Position numbers and translations under genes: made by a program
Notes under the pieces: generated by a model
What the model was told of the DNA's origin: nothing
The model's input: the letters and a program-made list of their open reading frames with translations, nothing else
The model's database searches: none
Shown: one piece after another, positions 17,178 through 26,532 of the stretch
Numbering within the stretch: position 1 is the first letter of the stretch
Layout of the letters: every line of letters starts with the position of its first letter
Assembly (NCBI GenBank): GCA_023212645.1
Contig: JALBYC010000003.1
Span: 1 to 64,000, forward strand
DNA length: 64,000 nucleotides
Direction of reading: 5' to 3'
DNA from: Farysia itapuensis
Taxonomy: Eukaryota; Basidiomycota; Ustilaginomycetes; Ustilaginales; Ustilaginaceae

Positions 17178-19508
17178 TTACAAGCGGGCAGAGGCACGGC
17201 TTTCCTGTCCAGTAATGTCGGAACGAAGCCGAGCCGGCTCAACCACGCCAATTTCCTTGGCCACGTTTCGCGCAACACCACGTGCGCCAGCCATGGTGGT
17301 GATCATGGGGTTCACACCGCTCGACTCAGGCATGATGGACGCGTCGGCCACCCAAAGGTTCTTAGCACCCCACACACGGCCTTCGGGGTCCAGCGCGGAC
17401 ATCTTGGGCGTAGCACCCATACGGCACGAAGCCATCTGATGAGCTGAACCGATAGCCAAAAGGTAGGGCTGCGCGCCAATGGTGCAGACCTTCTTGTGCC
17501 AGTCTTTGTACGCAGGGTCGTTCAAGTCGCGGGGAAGCGTCTCTACGGGTGTCCATGTGGCGGGAATTTGCGTCGTTTCGGTAAAGATATTATCGCTAGG
17601 GCTGACAGGAGTCGAGACAGCGCCGCCAGGAGGGGAGTGGGTTGTGTTGAGCGCGCTGGACGAGAAGACTGGCACGCCGGTCTGAGAGGTTGAGATCTCC
17701 TCGGCACCTGCCATCAGATGAGCGTCACATCCTCGCAGGATACCCTGTAGCAAAGATCGCTGGTCGAATTGAGAGATGGTGTATTCGACACGTGCTTGTC
17801 CATGTTCGTCAAGAACAACCTTTCCGCTGTCTCGGTCACGACAAATGATGACCATGGTGTAACTGTAGCTGTATCGCAGCATGCGCGACTTGTGCTCCTT
17901 TGCGCTAGAGTAGTTGTTGAAGGCGGCGTGAATGGACGGCGAAGAGGCGATAACCTCGATCTTGCATCCCCAGCCATCCTTGTCGACCAGCTCAGCTGCA
18001 TTCGAGACCATGGTCAACAGTCCTCCCTCCCACGGCTTAATAGGGAAGTTGTAGTAGCCAGTCACCACGGTGGCAGGGTGCAAGCGCAGTGTTTGTCCAA
18101 TCATCTTGTTGGACTTGAGTTCGGGGCATCGTAGCAACAGAGCCGGGGTCTGGATGGAGCCGGAAGCAGAGATGACACCCTTGGACGCCAGAATCTTGAC
18201 CTTGCGTCCATCAACAACAGCAAGAGCACCGACGGCGCGCTTGTTCTTGTCAAACAGAATTCGATCAACATAGCAGTTGGTCATAAATTGAGCACCGGCT
18301 TCCGCAGCGTCCTTAAGCCACGATACGACGCCACCCTGCTTGTGACCAGACACGCAGCCAAATTGGCACTTGCCACAGTAGTGCGTGTGTCCACCGCTGT
18401 TCTGAGGAACGGGCTCCACAGGGTGACCAGCTCGTTGAGATCCGAGCGCCAAGAGTGAGTTGCTGATGTTGTGTCGGATAGGCGAGACACCAACCCCCAT
18501 TCGAGAGCAGACCGCGTTGAGATCCGACGTAAAGAAGGGGCTATTGTAGTAGGGCACTCCGTACTTTTCCGCCCAGGCACGTCGAGCAAAGTGGCGCGGT
18601 TTGAGCGAGGCAGACCAGTTGATTGTCGAGCCACCGCCGAAGGTCGAGCCAGCAAGAATGTTGATGGAGCCGTCCTCGGAAGGCATGATACCTTCGGCTT
18701 CGTAGAGGAGCGAGTAGCCCTGATCTTCCCGTCCCACGACCTGCTCGGGCTGCAGATAGATTCCCTTGTCGACAATCAGGGTCTGCACACCTCGTTGAGC
18801 AAGGTAGCTGCCGGCAACGCCGCCACCAGATCCGGAGCCAATCACGAGGACTTCCGTGCTGACGATGATGTCGGTGTCGGCAGGCTGACCGGCAATCTTC
18901 TCGTTCTCAAACACGTATGGGTAGACAGGGGCAGCTTCTTCAGCTTTTCCGCCTTCCTGAGTTCGAGACCAATCGTCGGGACGTCCATCAGGGTAGCCAA
19001 TAGCCTCCCAGGCGGGTTGATGGTTGCGGTAATAAACGAGCAAAATGATGCCTTTGAGGCCGGATGATGCCTTGCGGAAAAGGGTCACTCGGGATGACAG
19101 CCAGCCGAACAAGATCTTTTCGCGAGTAGCACGGTCAAGAGCAGGGTACGGACCGACATGGCCCGAAAGAGCGAGGGTGCCTGGACGAGTCGACAGCAGA
19201 CTGAGGAAGAGGTTGATGTCGCCCTTCACCTTGGTCGACAGCGAGGCATTGACCTGCTGTGCCGCACAGTGCAAAAGACGGGGGTTCGACAAGAAGCCTT
19301 CTCTTGCGAACTGTGGCGCTAGCTCTCGCTGTCGGTCAGTAACATCGGCAGGCAGATGCGACAGAACGTCAGCAGCTTCGACGCCGTCGAGCTCTGGTAC
19401 CACCGCATCGGCCAGCGCCAAGAAGACAGACTGTTGGGCTGGCGTCCACAGCTCGTCGGCGTTCATCACCTTGGGCATAGGGTACGGGGTCGAAGTAGCA
19501 ACAGACAT
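17178..19508 (-). CDS. Long-chain fatty alcohol oxidase, GMC flavoprotein
   Basis: Oxidises long-chain alcohols to aldehydes with release of hydrogen peroxide in omega-oxidation and alkane/fatty alcohol use. The start MSVATSTPYPMPK at 19508 gives 776 residues; the frame is open for a further 26 codons upstream, but those look non-coding. After an N-terminal helical region typical of plant and fungal FAO proteins, the FAD dinucleotide motif VIGSGSGGG lies at about 222-230. The GMC signature GGGSTINWS follows, and the C-terminal active site region has HQMASCRMG. The C-terminus ends ARL, a PTS1-type peroxisomal signal. Single exon. FAO genes are characteristic of lipid-using smut yeasts. Confidence 0.92.
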   Translation of the reverse strand: MSVATSTPYPMPKVMNADELWTPAQQSVFLALADAVVPELDGVEAADVLSHLPADVTDRQRELAPQFAREGFLSNPRLLHCAAQQVNASLSTKVKGDINLFLSLLSTRPGTLALSGHVGPYPALDRATREKILFGWLSSRVTLFRKASSGLKGIILLVYYRNHQPAWEAIGYPDGRPDDWSRTQEGGKAEEAAPVYPYVFENEKIAGQPADTDIIVSTEVLVIGSGSGGGVAGSYLAQRGVQTLIVDKGIYLQPEQVVGREDQGYSLLYEAEGIMPSEDGSINILAGSTFGGGSTINWSASLKPRHFARRAWAEKYGVPYYNSPFFTSDLNAVCSRMGVGVSPIRHNISNSLLALGSQRAGHPVEPVPQNSGGHTHYCGKCQFGCVSGHKQGGVVSWLKDAAEAGAQFMTNCYVDRILFDKNKRAVGALAVVDGRKVKILASKGVISASGSIQTPALLLRCPELKSNKMIGQTLRLHPATVVTGYYNFPIKPWEGGLLTMVSNAAELVDKDGWGCKIEVIASSPSIHAAFNNYSSAKEHKSRMLRYSYSYTMVIICRDRDSGKVVLDEHGQARVEYTISQFDQRSLLQGILRGCDAHLMAGAEEISTSQTGVPVFSSSALNTTHSPPGGAVSTPVSPSDNIFTETTQIPATWTPVETLPRDLNDPAYKDWHKKVCTIGAQPYLLAIGSAHQMASCRMGATPKMSALDPEGRVWGAKNLWVADASIMPESSGVNPMITTMAGARGVARNVAKEIGVVEPARLRSDITGQESRASARL

Positions 19509-19709
19509 GATGATGATGGAGGAGGGAAACGGACGCGAGATGGGGGACAACTGTCTGCTTCCTATCTGAGACCAGGTCGGTGGCACAGGCTCTGGCTCAA
19601 ACCGAGTGGGGAACTTCTATGCATGTGCGGGGTGCTTAACGTAATGTGGTAACCTCAGTCCCTCCCGAGCCGCTGTTCCTCGACTCTCCTTTCACAGGGT
19701 CCCGTTGGC

Positions 19710-19714
19710 AAAAA
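19710..19714 (-). terminator. RNA polymerase III terminator
   Basis: A run of five T on the minus strand begins 3 nt after the tRNA-Gln discriminator base, as expected for Pol III termination. Confidence 0.8.
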
Positions 19715-19716
19715 TG

Positions 19717-19804
19717 AGGTCGTACTGGGATTCGAACCCAGGGCAAGAGAAATTTGACGTATGCAATCAGAATCTCCTAAGTTAACCAGCTACTCCATAC
19801 AACC
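19717..19804 (-). tRNA. tRNA-Gln (anticodon CTG), with 15-nt intron
   Basis: On the minus strand the acceptor stem GGTTGTA pairs with TACGACC. The D arm is GAGT/ACTT around a GG-containing loop. The anticodon stem GGAGA pairs with TCTCT (first pair G-U). The T arm CTGGG-TTCGAAT-CCCAG is perfect and gives a canonical B box (GGTTCGAATCC). The anticodon loop begins TTCTGA, giving anticodon CTG. The 15 extra nucleotides TTGCATACGTCAAAT between positions 37 and 38 are at the standard site for a eukaryotic tRNA intron. Discriminator T. The mature length is 73 nt before CCA addition. Confidence 0.93.
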
Positions 19805-19976
19805 GAAGCATGGCACAATTGAGCCCTTACGTCTACATATAGTGTCGGCCGTGTCCGGCGGCAACGGACAGACCTTTTCGGCAAAGTCGGGTGAGGTTGG
19901 TCCGCGTCTGTGCACGTACTTCTGATACATTGCCGTGAGGATCGTTCGTCCTGTTCCCTTCCACTGCCATCCCGCA

Positions 19977-21833
19977 ATGTCTGAAAAGGAGCAGTTGCTG
20001 CCCAACGAAACCTCGCAGGCTCTGCCTGTGCATCAAACTCAAGGTCAACGGCAGGAGCGAAAGCCATCACCTCTACGATGGTTCCTTGCCGTTCTGGTCT
20101 TGATCGTATGGTTCATCTTTACCAAAAACATGTCGCCAGATGCGATTTCCAAGAAACTAAAGCCTGAGCACGGGACGGATTTTAGCCGGGCCGCACGAGG
20201 TGAGGTGGTGTGGTTTGACTGCGGTGACAAGCAGCGCTACCCAGACCCACTTCAGTGCGGCCGAATGACTGCCCCGCTCAACTGGCCCAAGGAGCACGAA
20301 GACAGCCGCAATGCTTCGATTGCTGTCATCTTCTACCCCGCCGGAGCTGGTCGTACACCTAAAGATCAGATTCTTGGAACTATCCTCACAAACCCGGGCG
20401 GTCCCGGTGGATCTGGCTTCGAGTTCTTGGCCCGCAAGAACGCGAAGGAGAACAATACACTACTGGCCTCCAAATTTGACACCATTTTCGAGCACAAGTA
20501 CAACATTGTCTCGTTTGATCCTCGAGGTGTTGGTAGAACCCACCCTCGAATGGACTGTTGGAACAACACGCGTAATAGCTATGTTGGCCGCATCGAGACC
20601 GATGCCATGGGCATCATCTATGCCCATCCAGGCGCTAAGAACGCCGAGATCGGCTCTCGACTCGCCAGCAACCAATTGCTGGCAAGACTGTGCGAGTCAA
20701 ACCCACATGTCCACGAAATGTCCAAGTACGTCGGCACCACCGCTGTGGCTCGAGACATGCGACTACTGTCCCAATTTTTTGGTGACAAGAAGCTGAATTA
20801 CTGGGGCTTCAGCTACGGCACAGTGTTGGGATCGGTTTTCGCCGACATGTTCCCTAACGAGGTCAATCGATTGGCCATTGATGGTGTGGTGGATGTGCCA
20901 AACTACATGCGTGGAGAGTGGAGCTCTAACCTCAAAGACACGGACGCTGATTTCGCGGGCTTTTTCGAGGAGTGTGTCAAGGCTGGGCCCACTGCCTGCG
21001 CCCTGGCTTCTCAAGCTTCCACTGCTAAAGAGCTGCAGACAAAGTTCCTGGACTTGCTCGAGACGCTGAAGTTCCATCCTTTGCCCGTGTTTGATGCCAA
21101 CGTTCCGCAGCTGCTCACTTTCACCAAGCTATTGGAGGAAGCATTTCAGGTCTTGTACAAACCTGCCGGGTGGCCAGACTTTGCTGACCAGCTCAACCAG
21201 ATCATGAACGGCAAAGGCGCAGCCTTTATTAACTCGGCAGGTGGCGACCCGGTCTACCGCCGACCGATTGTACCAGAATCAAGCGAGGCCCAAGCTTCGA
21301 TTGCATGTGGTGACGCTATCCGCGAGGCTTCTGAGAAACCATGGGGAATCGACCGCGCCAAGAAACACCTCAAGATCTTGGAAAGCGACTCCAAGCTCTT
21401 TGGACAGCTGTTCGCTGTCGAGGGTCTTCAATGCCTGGGCTCGTGGAAGACTCGCTCGAACGAGCGTCACTTTGGGAACTTTACAAGCTCTACTTCGTTC
21501 CCGATGCTGATGCTTGGTAACGACTACGATCCTGTTACTCCTGGCCGCTACGCTGATCAAATGGCTCGCAGCTTTGGCTCAGCTGTCTCGGTTCAGCGCG
21601 CTGGCTATGGCCACTGTACTCTAAGTCAGCCCTCGCGCTGCATCAACAAGGTCATTAGCGACTACTTTATCCACGGCACAGTCCCGGCCAAGCACACCAG
21701 ATGTGATGTGGATGGCTCGCCATTCCCAAGCCCCGGAAGCAAGATTTCGCTTGCATCCGAGGAGCGCGAGCTAGCAGAAGCATTTGCCGAAATTCACGAA
21801 GCAGTCGTTGACCTCAACCTTGGTTTGCTCTAA
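19977..21833 (+). CDS. Membrane-anchored S33 family tripeptidyl aminopeptidase-like hydrolase
   Basis: A 618-residue alpha/beta hydrolase. A single transmembrane segment at about 35-49 (WFLAVLVLIVWFIFT) behind a short polar N-terminus predicts a type II signal anchor, with the enzyme domain in the secretory lumen or outside. The oxyanion strand NPGGPGGSG, FDPRGVGRT and the nucleophile elbow GFSYGT (Ser279) match prolyl/tripeptidyl aminopeptidases of family S33. The C-terminal TAP-like region supplies the Asp (GNDYDPVTP) and His (GYGHCTLSQPSRC). The ATG at 19977 is the first good start. Likely role: trimming peptides from the N-terminus. It lies 172 nt from the tRNA gene and converges with the Zn2Cys6 gene. 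Confidence 0.88.
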   Translation: MSEKEQLLPNETSQALPVHQTQGQRQERKPSPLRWFLAVLVLIVWFIFTKNMSPDAISKKLKPEHGTDFSRAARGEVVWFDCGDKQRYPDPLQCGRMTAPLNWPKEHEDSRNASIAVIFYPAGAGRTPKDQILGTILTNPGGPGGSGFEFLARKNAKENNTLLASKFDTIFEHKYNIVSFDPRGVGRTHPRMDCWNNTRNSYVGRIETDAMGIIYAHPGAKNAEIGSRLASNQLLARLCESNPHVHEMSKYVGTTAVARDMRLLSQFFGDKKLNYWGFSYGTVLGSVFADMFPNEVNRLAIDGVVDVPNYMRGEWSSNLKDTDADFAGFFEECVKAGPTACALASQASTAKELQTKFLDLLETLKFHPLPVFDANVPQLLTFTKLLEEAFQVLYKPAGWPDFADQLNQIMNGKGAAFINSAGGDPVYRRPIVPESSEAQASIACGDAIREASEKPWGIDRAKKHLKILESDSKLFGQLFAVEGLQCLGSWKTRSNERHFGNFTSSTSFPMLMLGNDYDPVTPGRYADQMARSFGSAVSVQRAGYGHCTLSQPSRCINKVISDYFIHGTVPAKHTRCDVDGSPFPSPGSKISLASEERELAEAFAEIHEAVVDLNLGLL

Positions 21834-21917
21834 GTCCTACACATCAAGCGCAGTCATTGAGCCCCTCAATTTGTTTTGTGTCATAAACATGTAGGGCGCG
21901 CAATGATACACATTTTT

Positions 21918-24366
21918 TTAGAAGAAGTGGTCGATGTCCTGCAGAAAAGCTTCGAGATCGAAGGCGGCTTTGAGGTCATAGACACCGCCGGCTTCTGGAC
22001 GTGAACTGGCTGACGACAAATTCGAGGACGAAGCGTCCCATCCCCATTGAAAGGAGGTCGTGGGAGCTGGCTGAGCAGCGCCCAAAGCCCCAGATCCGTC
22101 CGAAGCCAAAAGGGCCGCTGAAGCCAGCTGGTCCATCGCTGAAGTCGAGTCGACGCTGTGTTCTGGTGGCACTCGTGCCGCTTTCTTTCGATCGCCTCCT
22201 TTAAACAGCGGTACGTGTCGGTAGACAGAGTAGTAAAGGTTCCACTGCATCATGATATCGACCATCTCCGCTATGTAGTCCGCCGCAATGCTCGACATGT
22301 TGTTGAGAGCAGGAGCCTCGATTCGGCGCATACCTTCCATTGCCTTGAGCATGACTACGATCGGCATGTCGGAATCCACTGAAGGTCGTCCGTACGCTAC
22401 CAAGGTGAACGCCGCCGCTTCTAAGCACGTTTTTGCAGCATCAATAGTCATGGAGGCTGTGAGCAAGCTCGGCACCAGTCGAGAATAGTCGGAAGAAGCG
22501 GGTTCTTTGCTTTTGCTGAGAGGTTGCTGATCCAACATGCCGATGGAGGCAAGTACTTGCCGTGCCAGGTTGATGCGTGGCAAGCCTACCTGGCTCACCA
22601 ATTTACCGACCTCACTTTCTTCGCGAAATTCTTTCACGAAACGAGACGGTTCGATTCTTTGCTCCAAGGACCCAGTGAACAAAGCAGCTGGAGGACGGAA
22701 AAGTGTCAGTCTCAGTTCACGAGCGTAACAAGCAAGAACGTACCTATGCAATTGTTCGACAGTAGAGAGGCAACGAAGTCACATTCGATGCGAGTCCATT
22801 GTTCACAGACTCGGAAGCAACGTCGACTGGCGTACCATCCTGTTTCATTTGTCAGAGATGCTTCCGTGGTAGTCCTGCCAGTCTTGCATACTTACGTAGA
22901 AGATCCTGCGTGCTACTCTTGAGCCCATTGCAAAAATCCAGCTTGTCAAGGGTGATATCGAGGATCCTTTGTCGCTTATTTCCAACATCGCCGGGCCCTA
23001 GTATGGTGTTTCTGATTTGGCGTAAAGTGCTATGAAACAAAACAACAGTCCTGAGACGCACAAAGCAAATCGTACGACCTGCTGCACGAAGGACACCATG
23101 CCTACCGATCTGCTTTTCCAGCTCGATGAATCCGGTTCTGATCTCTTGCAATTCAGTGTTTTCATTTGATTCTGAAACTGTGCTGGGCCCGACGATGGGG
23201 TTTCCATCATCGTCAACATTGCTGAGTAAGCTTTCCGTCCTTGCCAAAAGCTCTTCGGTGAGGTCTTCAAGAGGCTTTGAAGAACTGAGCAAAGTATAGT
23301 GACCTTCGACAATCTTGAGCGAGATCCACAAGCTGGTTTCAACAAGCTGGCGAGATTTGGAACCGAGACGCGGCGATAAAGGATCCGAGACAAGTCCTTG
23401 ATCGAGACCAAGCTCTTGAGATATCTTGAGCGCACATGTTAACAGGTTTTCGGATGCCAGTCCAAAGCCGCGGGTATCGGAGTCGTATATGGACGCCGAG
23501 ACTCCCACAAGTCCTGGCTCGTGGGAAATAAGAAGCACGAACGCCATGACGACATGAATGTCTCGGGGTGCCGACAGCAGGACTTGCACACCAAGTTGAT
23601 CAATGTGCCTACGAAGCTGGCGCTGCGACTCATCTTCGGCTGCATTGTTTTTGCAGGCCAATAGACACATTGTGGCGAGAAGTAGCGCTCTAGGCCGCGA
23701 TGAAGTCTGTTGCTGATCCAGGTAAAGGTCACGCAAGTCGGGCAAGAACGGATGCCAGACGAGAAAGTTCTCCAGAGCTGGAGTCCACCTCTCCACTGTT
23801 GGCAAGTTGATCAGGTCTGTGAGGGATTTTTGAGTGGTATTCGTGCGGATTTTATCGCTCATGTAGGCGGTATATCCATCGCTTTGTTGCAGACGGTCAA
23901 TGAGGACGAAAAAGGGTCTCCATAAGCTTGTCCAGGCACGCTTCTGATTACGAAGTAGCTCCTTCGCGCGGGCCTCGTTGAGCTCCGACTCGTAGAACGG
24001 CGAGTGAGAGACGGCGGCTTCAGAAGCGCCAGCGCTTGAAGCATCGTCTTGCGGGGTGGCACCCGATACGCTGCGTTTGGGCGAGGGAACCGGTGAAGGG
24101 TCCAGCTTGGGCTTGCGCTTCCTATCGCCGTCAAAGACGATGCAGTCCAAGTCGAGGACAATGCATCGGTGGCATTTCTTGTGCGACTGCAACGGAGCAG
24201 TGCTGTTGGGCACAAAGATGTCTGGGAGTTCGCAGCGAGCGCGTTTTTCTCGGCAATTGACACATGTACGTTTAGCCAGCTTTCTCTTCCTGCTGCTACT
24301 CTCCCCTGACATCGCAGCAGGCGCCTGTGAGCCCACAAAACTCATGGTGTTGATGTTGAACGGCAA
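21918..24366 (-). CDS. Zn2Cys6 transcription factor with fungal-specific regulatory domain
   Basis: Three exons: 24366-22896, 22839-22744, 22687-21918, with introns of 56 and 56 nt (GTAAGT and GTACGT donors); 778 codons. The binuclear cluster has CVNCREKRARC, then a 19-residue linker, then CHRCIVLDLDC, with a basic KRKLAKR start. The linker between the two half-clusters is long for this class. A Pro/Ser-rich nuclear segment (KRKPKLDPSPVPSPKR) and a long helical middle domain follow, typical of regulators controlled by small molecules. The Met at 24345 is a second possible start. It is divergent from the RTA1-type gene across 557 bp, so it may control that gene; this is an inference from position. 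Confidence 0.88.
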
Positions 24367-24923
24367 GGTCGATGGCTGATAAGGACTGTTTGGAATTGGA
24401 AGAGGCCCGCGGAGCTGATCACAATGTTGGTGTACAAGTCCGCTGAGTTATGCGCAAGTTGGACCCTGCCCCTAATTCTGTCGAATGGTCCGGTGATGAC
24501 GGGCTGCTTGTCGAGTGCCCAGCTCACCTGTATAGGCTTCTTGGGATCCGGGTGTGGTTGCTGAATGTCAAACCTCGTGCCCCGAATGGCTCGCGTCACA
24601 ACAGTGTGATGGTAATTGGGTGGTCAACTTTTGCCAGTCACCATTCTTTGTGAGTTGTGACGGAGTGAACCAACTTTTCCCTAATTCCCCTCGGCTGCCA
24701 AGAACAGCTGTTTATTGCAACTTTTGACAGCTGCAAATATCCGCGTGCTTTCGAGTCGCCCAATTCCGCCGGACATGTGTCCTTCCAGTGCTGCCATCTT
24801 ATCGTGTTGTTCTTTGCTCGTCCGGGCTGTGTCCGAGGTCTGATGTCTACATAAAGTCGTACAAGCTACATCTGTCGACCGCCCTTCCATCAACTTTCCT
24901 CCTTTGCTCTGACTATCGACAGA
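24367..24923. promoter_or_regulatory. Divergent promoter region, Zn2Cys6 regulator / RTA1-type gene
   Basis: 557 bp with no credible frame, between the start codons of a regulator and a membrane protein. No inverted CGG half-sites stand out clearly enough to claim an operator. Confidence 0.4.
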
Positions 24924-26143
24924 ATGGCACTTCAGAACTTTGTACTGGCAACAGCATTGCTCGCCGTCAATGCTGCTGCCCAACCCACTCGTAGCACAAC
25001 GAGCTCTGTCACCTCTACTCTGACCGCTCGACAGGAATCGGCAACAAAGGAATCGGGCGGGATTCTCAAGTATGACCCAAGTGTGGCTAATTACGTCGTT
25101 GGCGGCATTTTTGCAGTTTACACTGTCGTCATCTTCTTCTACATCTGGAGGAGAAAGGACAAATGGGCCTTGTGCCTACCAATTGGAACCCTATGCTCTG
25201 CTATTGGCTACATGGTCCGTCCGTCGATGACTCAGACAGATACCAGCATAGCACTCTATGCTGCCCAGCAGTTCTTGGTCGTCATTTCACCCTGCGCCTT
25301 CCTGGCTTTCAACTACCTACTGTACGGACGCATGATCCTCGCTGTCGACTCCGAATTCGGCAAGGCCGACCTGGACGGAGAGGCACTCAAATCTAGCACC
25401 ATGACGGCTACCGAGAAGCTGACCATGATTCACAAAGCAGGAGGGCCCAAGCGAGAAAAGTCTCGCTTCTCCTTCATTCCTCCACGCATCGTGGGTCGTG
25501 TGTTTGTATGGAGCGACGTAGTCACGTTTCTGATCCAATGCTGCGCTGGCGGTATGCAAGCATCGGGTGGATCAGAGAACCCAAGTCTGACCAAAATTGG
25601 TGACAAGCTCTTCCTCGTCGGTGTTATCTTGCAAGGCCTCTCGTATATTCTGTTCACCATCCTCATCACGTATGCCACGATCAAGGTGATTCGCGAAGGA
25701 TCAAGTACAGGGCACAGCGTCCATCGACGCATCGTCGGTTTGGACGCACCAGTCTTCTTCATCGTCTCTGGCCTTTACGTTTCCTCTCTTTTTATCATCG
25801 TGAGTATTGCCATGTCCATGCTGATTGCCAAAGGACACCGACTGACTTTGGTTGCTTCATTCCAGATCCGCTCTATCTATCGTATCATCGAGTTTGCTCA
25901 AGGATACACGGGATACTTGATTACACACGAAGGTAAGCGCTTTCGATCTTGAGGCAGTTCCGCTCGACACATCTGACACGTCGCTTCAATCTCTGTTCAG
26001 TCTATCTCTTCGCCCTCGACAGCGCCCCTTTGCTAATCGCAGTAGGAGTATGGGTCGTAATGTGGCCCACAAATCTCCTTGCCAAGGTCCTTTCTGGCAG
26101 ATTTGATCAGACCGAGTTCAAGCTTGTGACAGCCAAGTATTAA
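24924..26143 (+). CDS. RTA1-like seven-transmembrane protein
   Basis: Two exons, 24924-25932 and 26001-26143 (68-nt intron, GTAAGC...TTCAG); 383 codons. A signal-like N-terminus (MALQNFVLATALLAVNAAAQ) and a short Ser/Thr-rich ectodomain precede seven hydrophobic helices. RTA1 family features include GYMVRPSMTQ in helix 3, NYLLYGRMI after helix 4 and, across the splice junction, the conserved segment reading about YLITHEVYLFALDSAPLLI, which confirms the intron. The family includes yeast Rta1, Rsb1 (sphingoid base export) and Pug1. Substrate not assignable. It shares its promoter region with the Zn2Cys6 regulator. Confidence 0.9.
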
Positions 26144-26532
26144 GCTCCGTCCAGCAGTGCGATGACACACGAGAAGTTTTTCTCTGCCTCAACCTCATAG
26201 ATTTTGTCGCTCTCTGTCCCTTGACTGTAAATACTTTCTCTTGCATTATAGATTCGACTCGTGCGAACGTACCAAATTTCATCCGCTCATAACGGACATC
26301 GCAGCCCTCTTTGCGACTTCATCTGGCTCATTTGGTACAGGGTTGGTGGGAGTGGGTAGTCGCCACGCACTTAGGCGATCGAGTTGCACTCAAGCCCTTG
26401 CAACTGTTCGTGATGAGATGAAGAGCGCCAGCAACACTATCTTGCCCCCGGCACATGGCAGTATATAACACGCAACAGCTCGCTCGACTAGGCCAAGGCA
26501 TTCCCTCTTCCCGTTTGGTCCGTGTGGCTAGA
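26144..26532 (+). promoter_or_regulatory. Upstream region of the GH51 gene with TATA element
   Basis: 389 bp between the RTA1-type gene and GH51. GTATATAA at 26461-26468 lies about 65 nt before the ATG at 26533 and fits a TATA box. The frame is open upstream of that ATG (another ATG at 26455), but those residues would mask the signal peptide, so they are treated as leader. Confidence 0.5.

Noticed and set aside
19509..19586. Upstream extension of the alcohol oxidase start
   Set aside because: The extra 26 residues look like translated leader; the conserved protein begins at MSVATSTPYP.
12176..23000. Secondary-metabolite or mating-type cluster
   Set aside because: No polyketide or peptide synthetase, terpene synthase, homeodomain or pheromone/receptor genes are present; the neighbours are mixed housekeeping and secreted functions.
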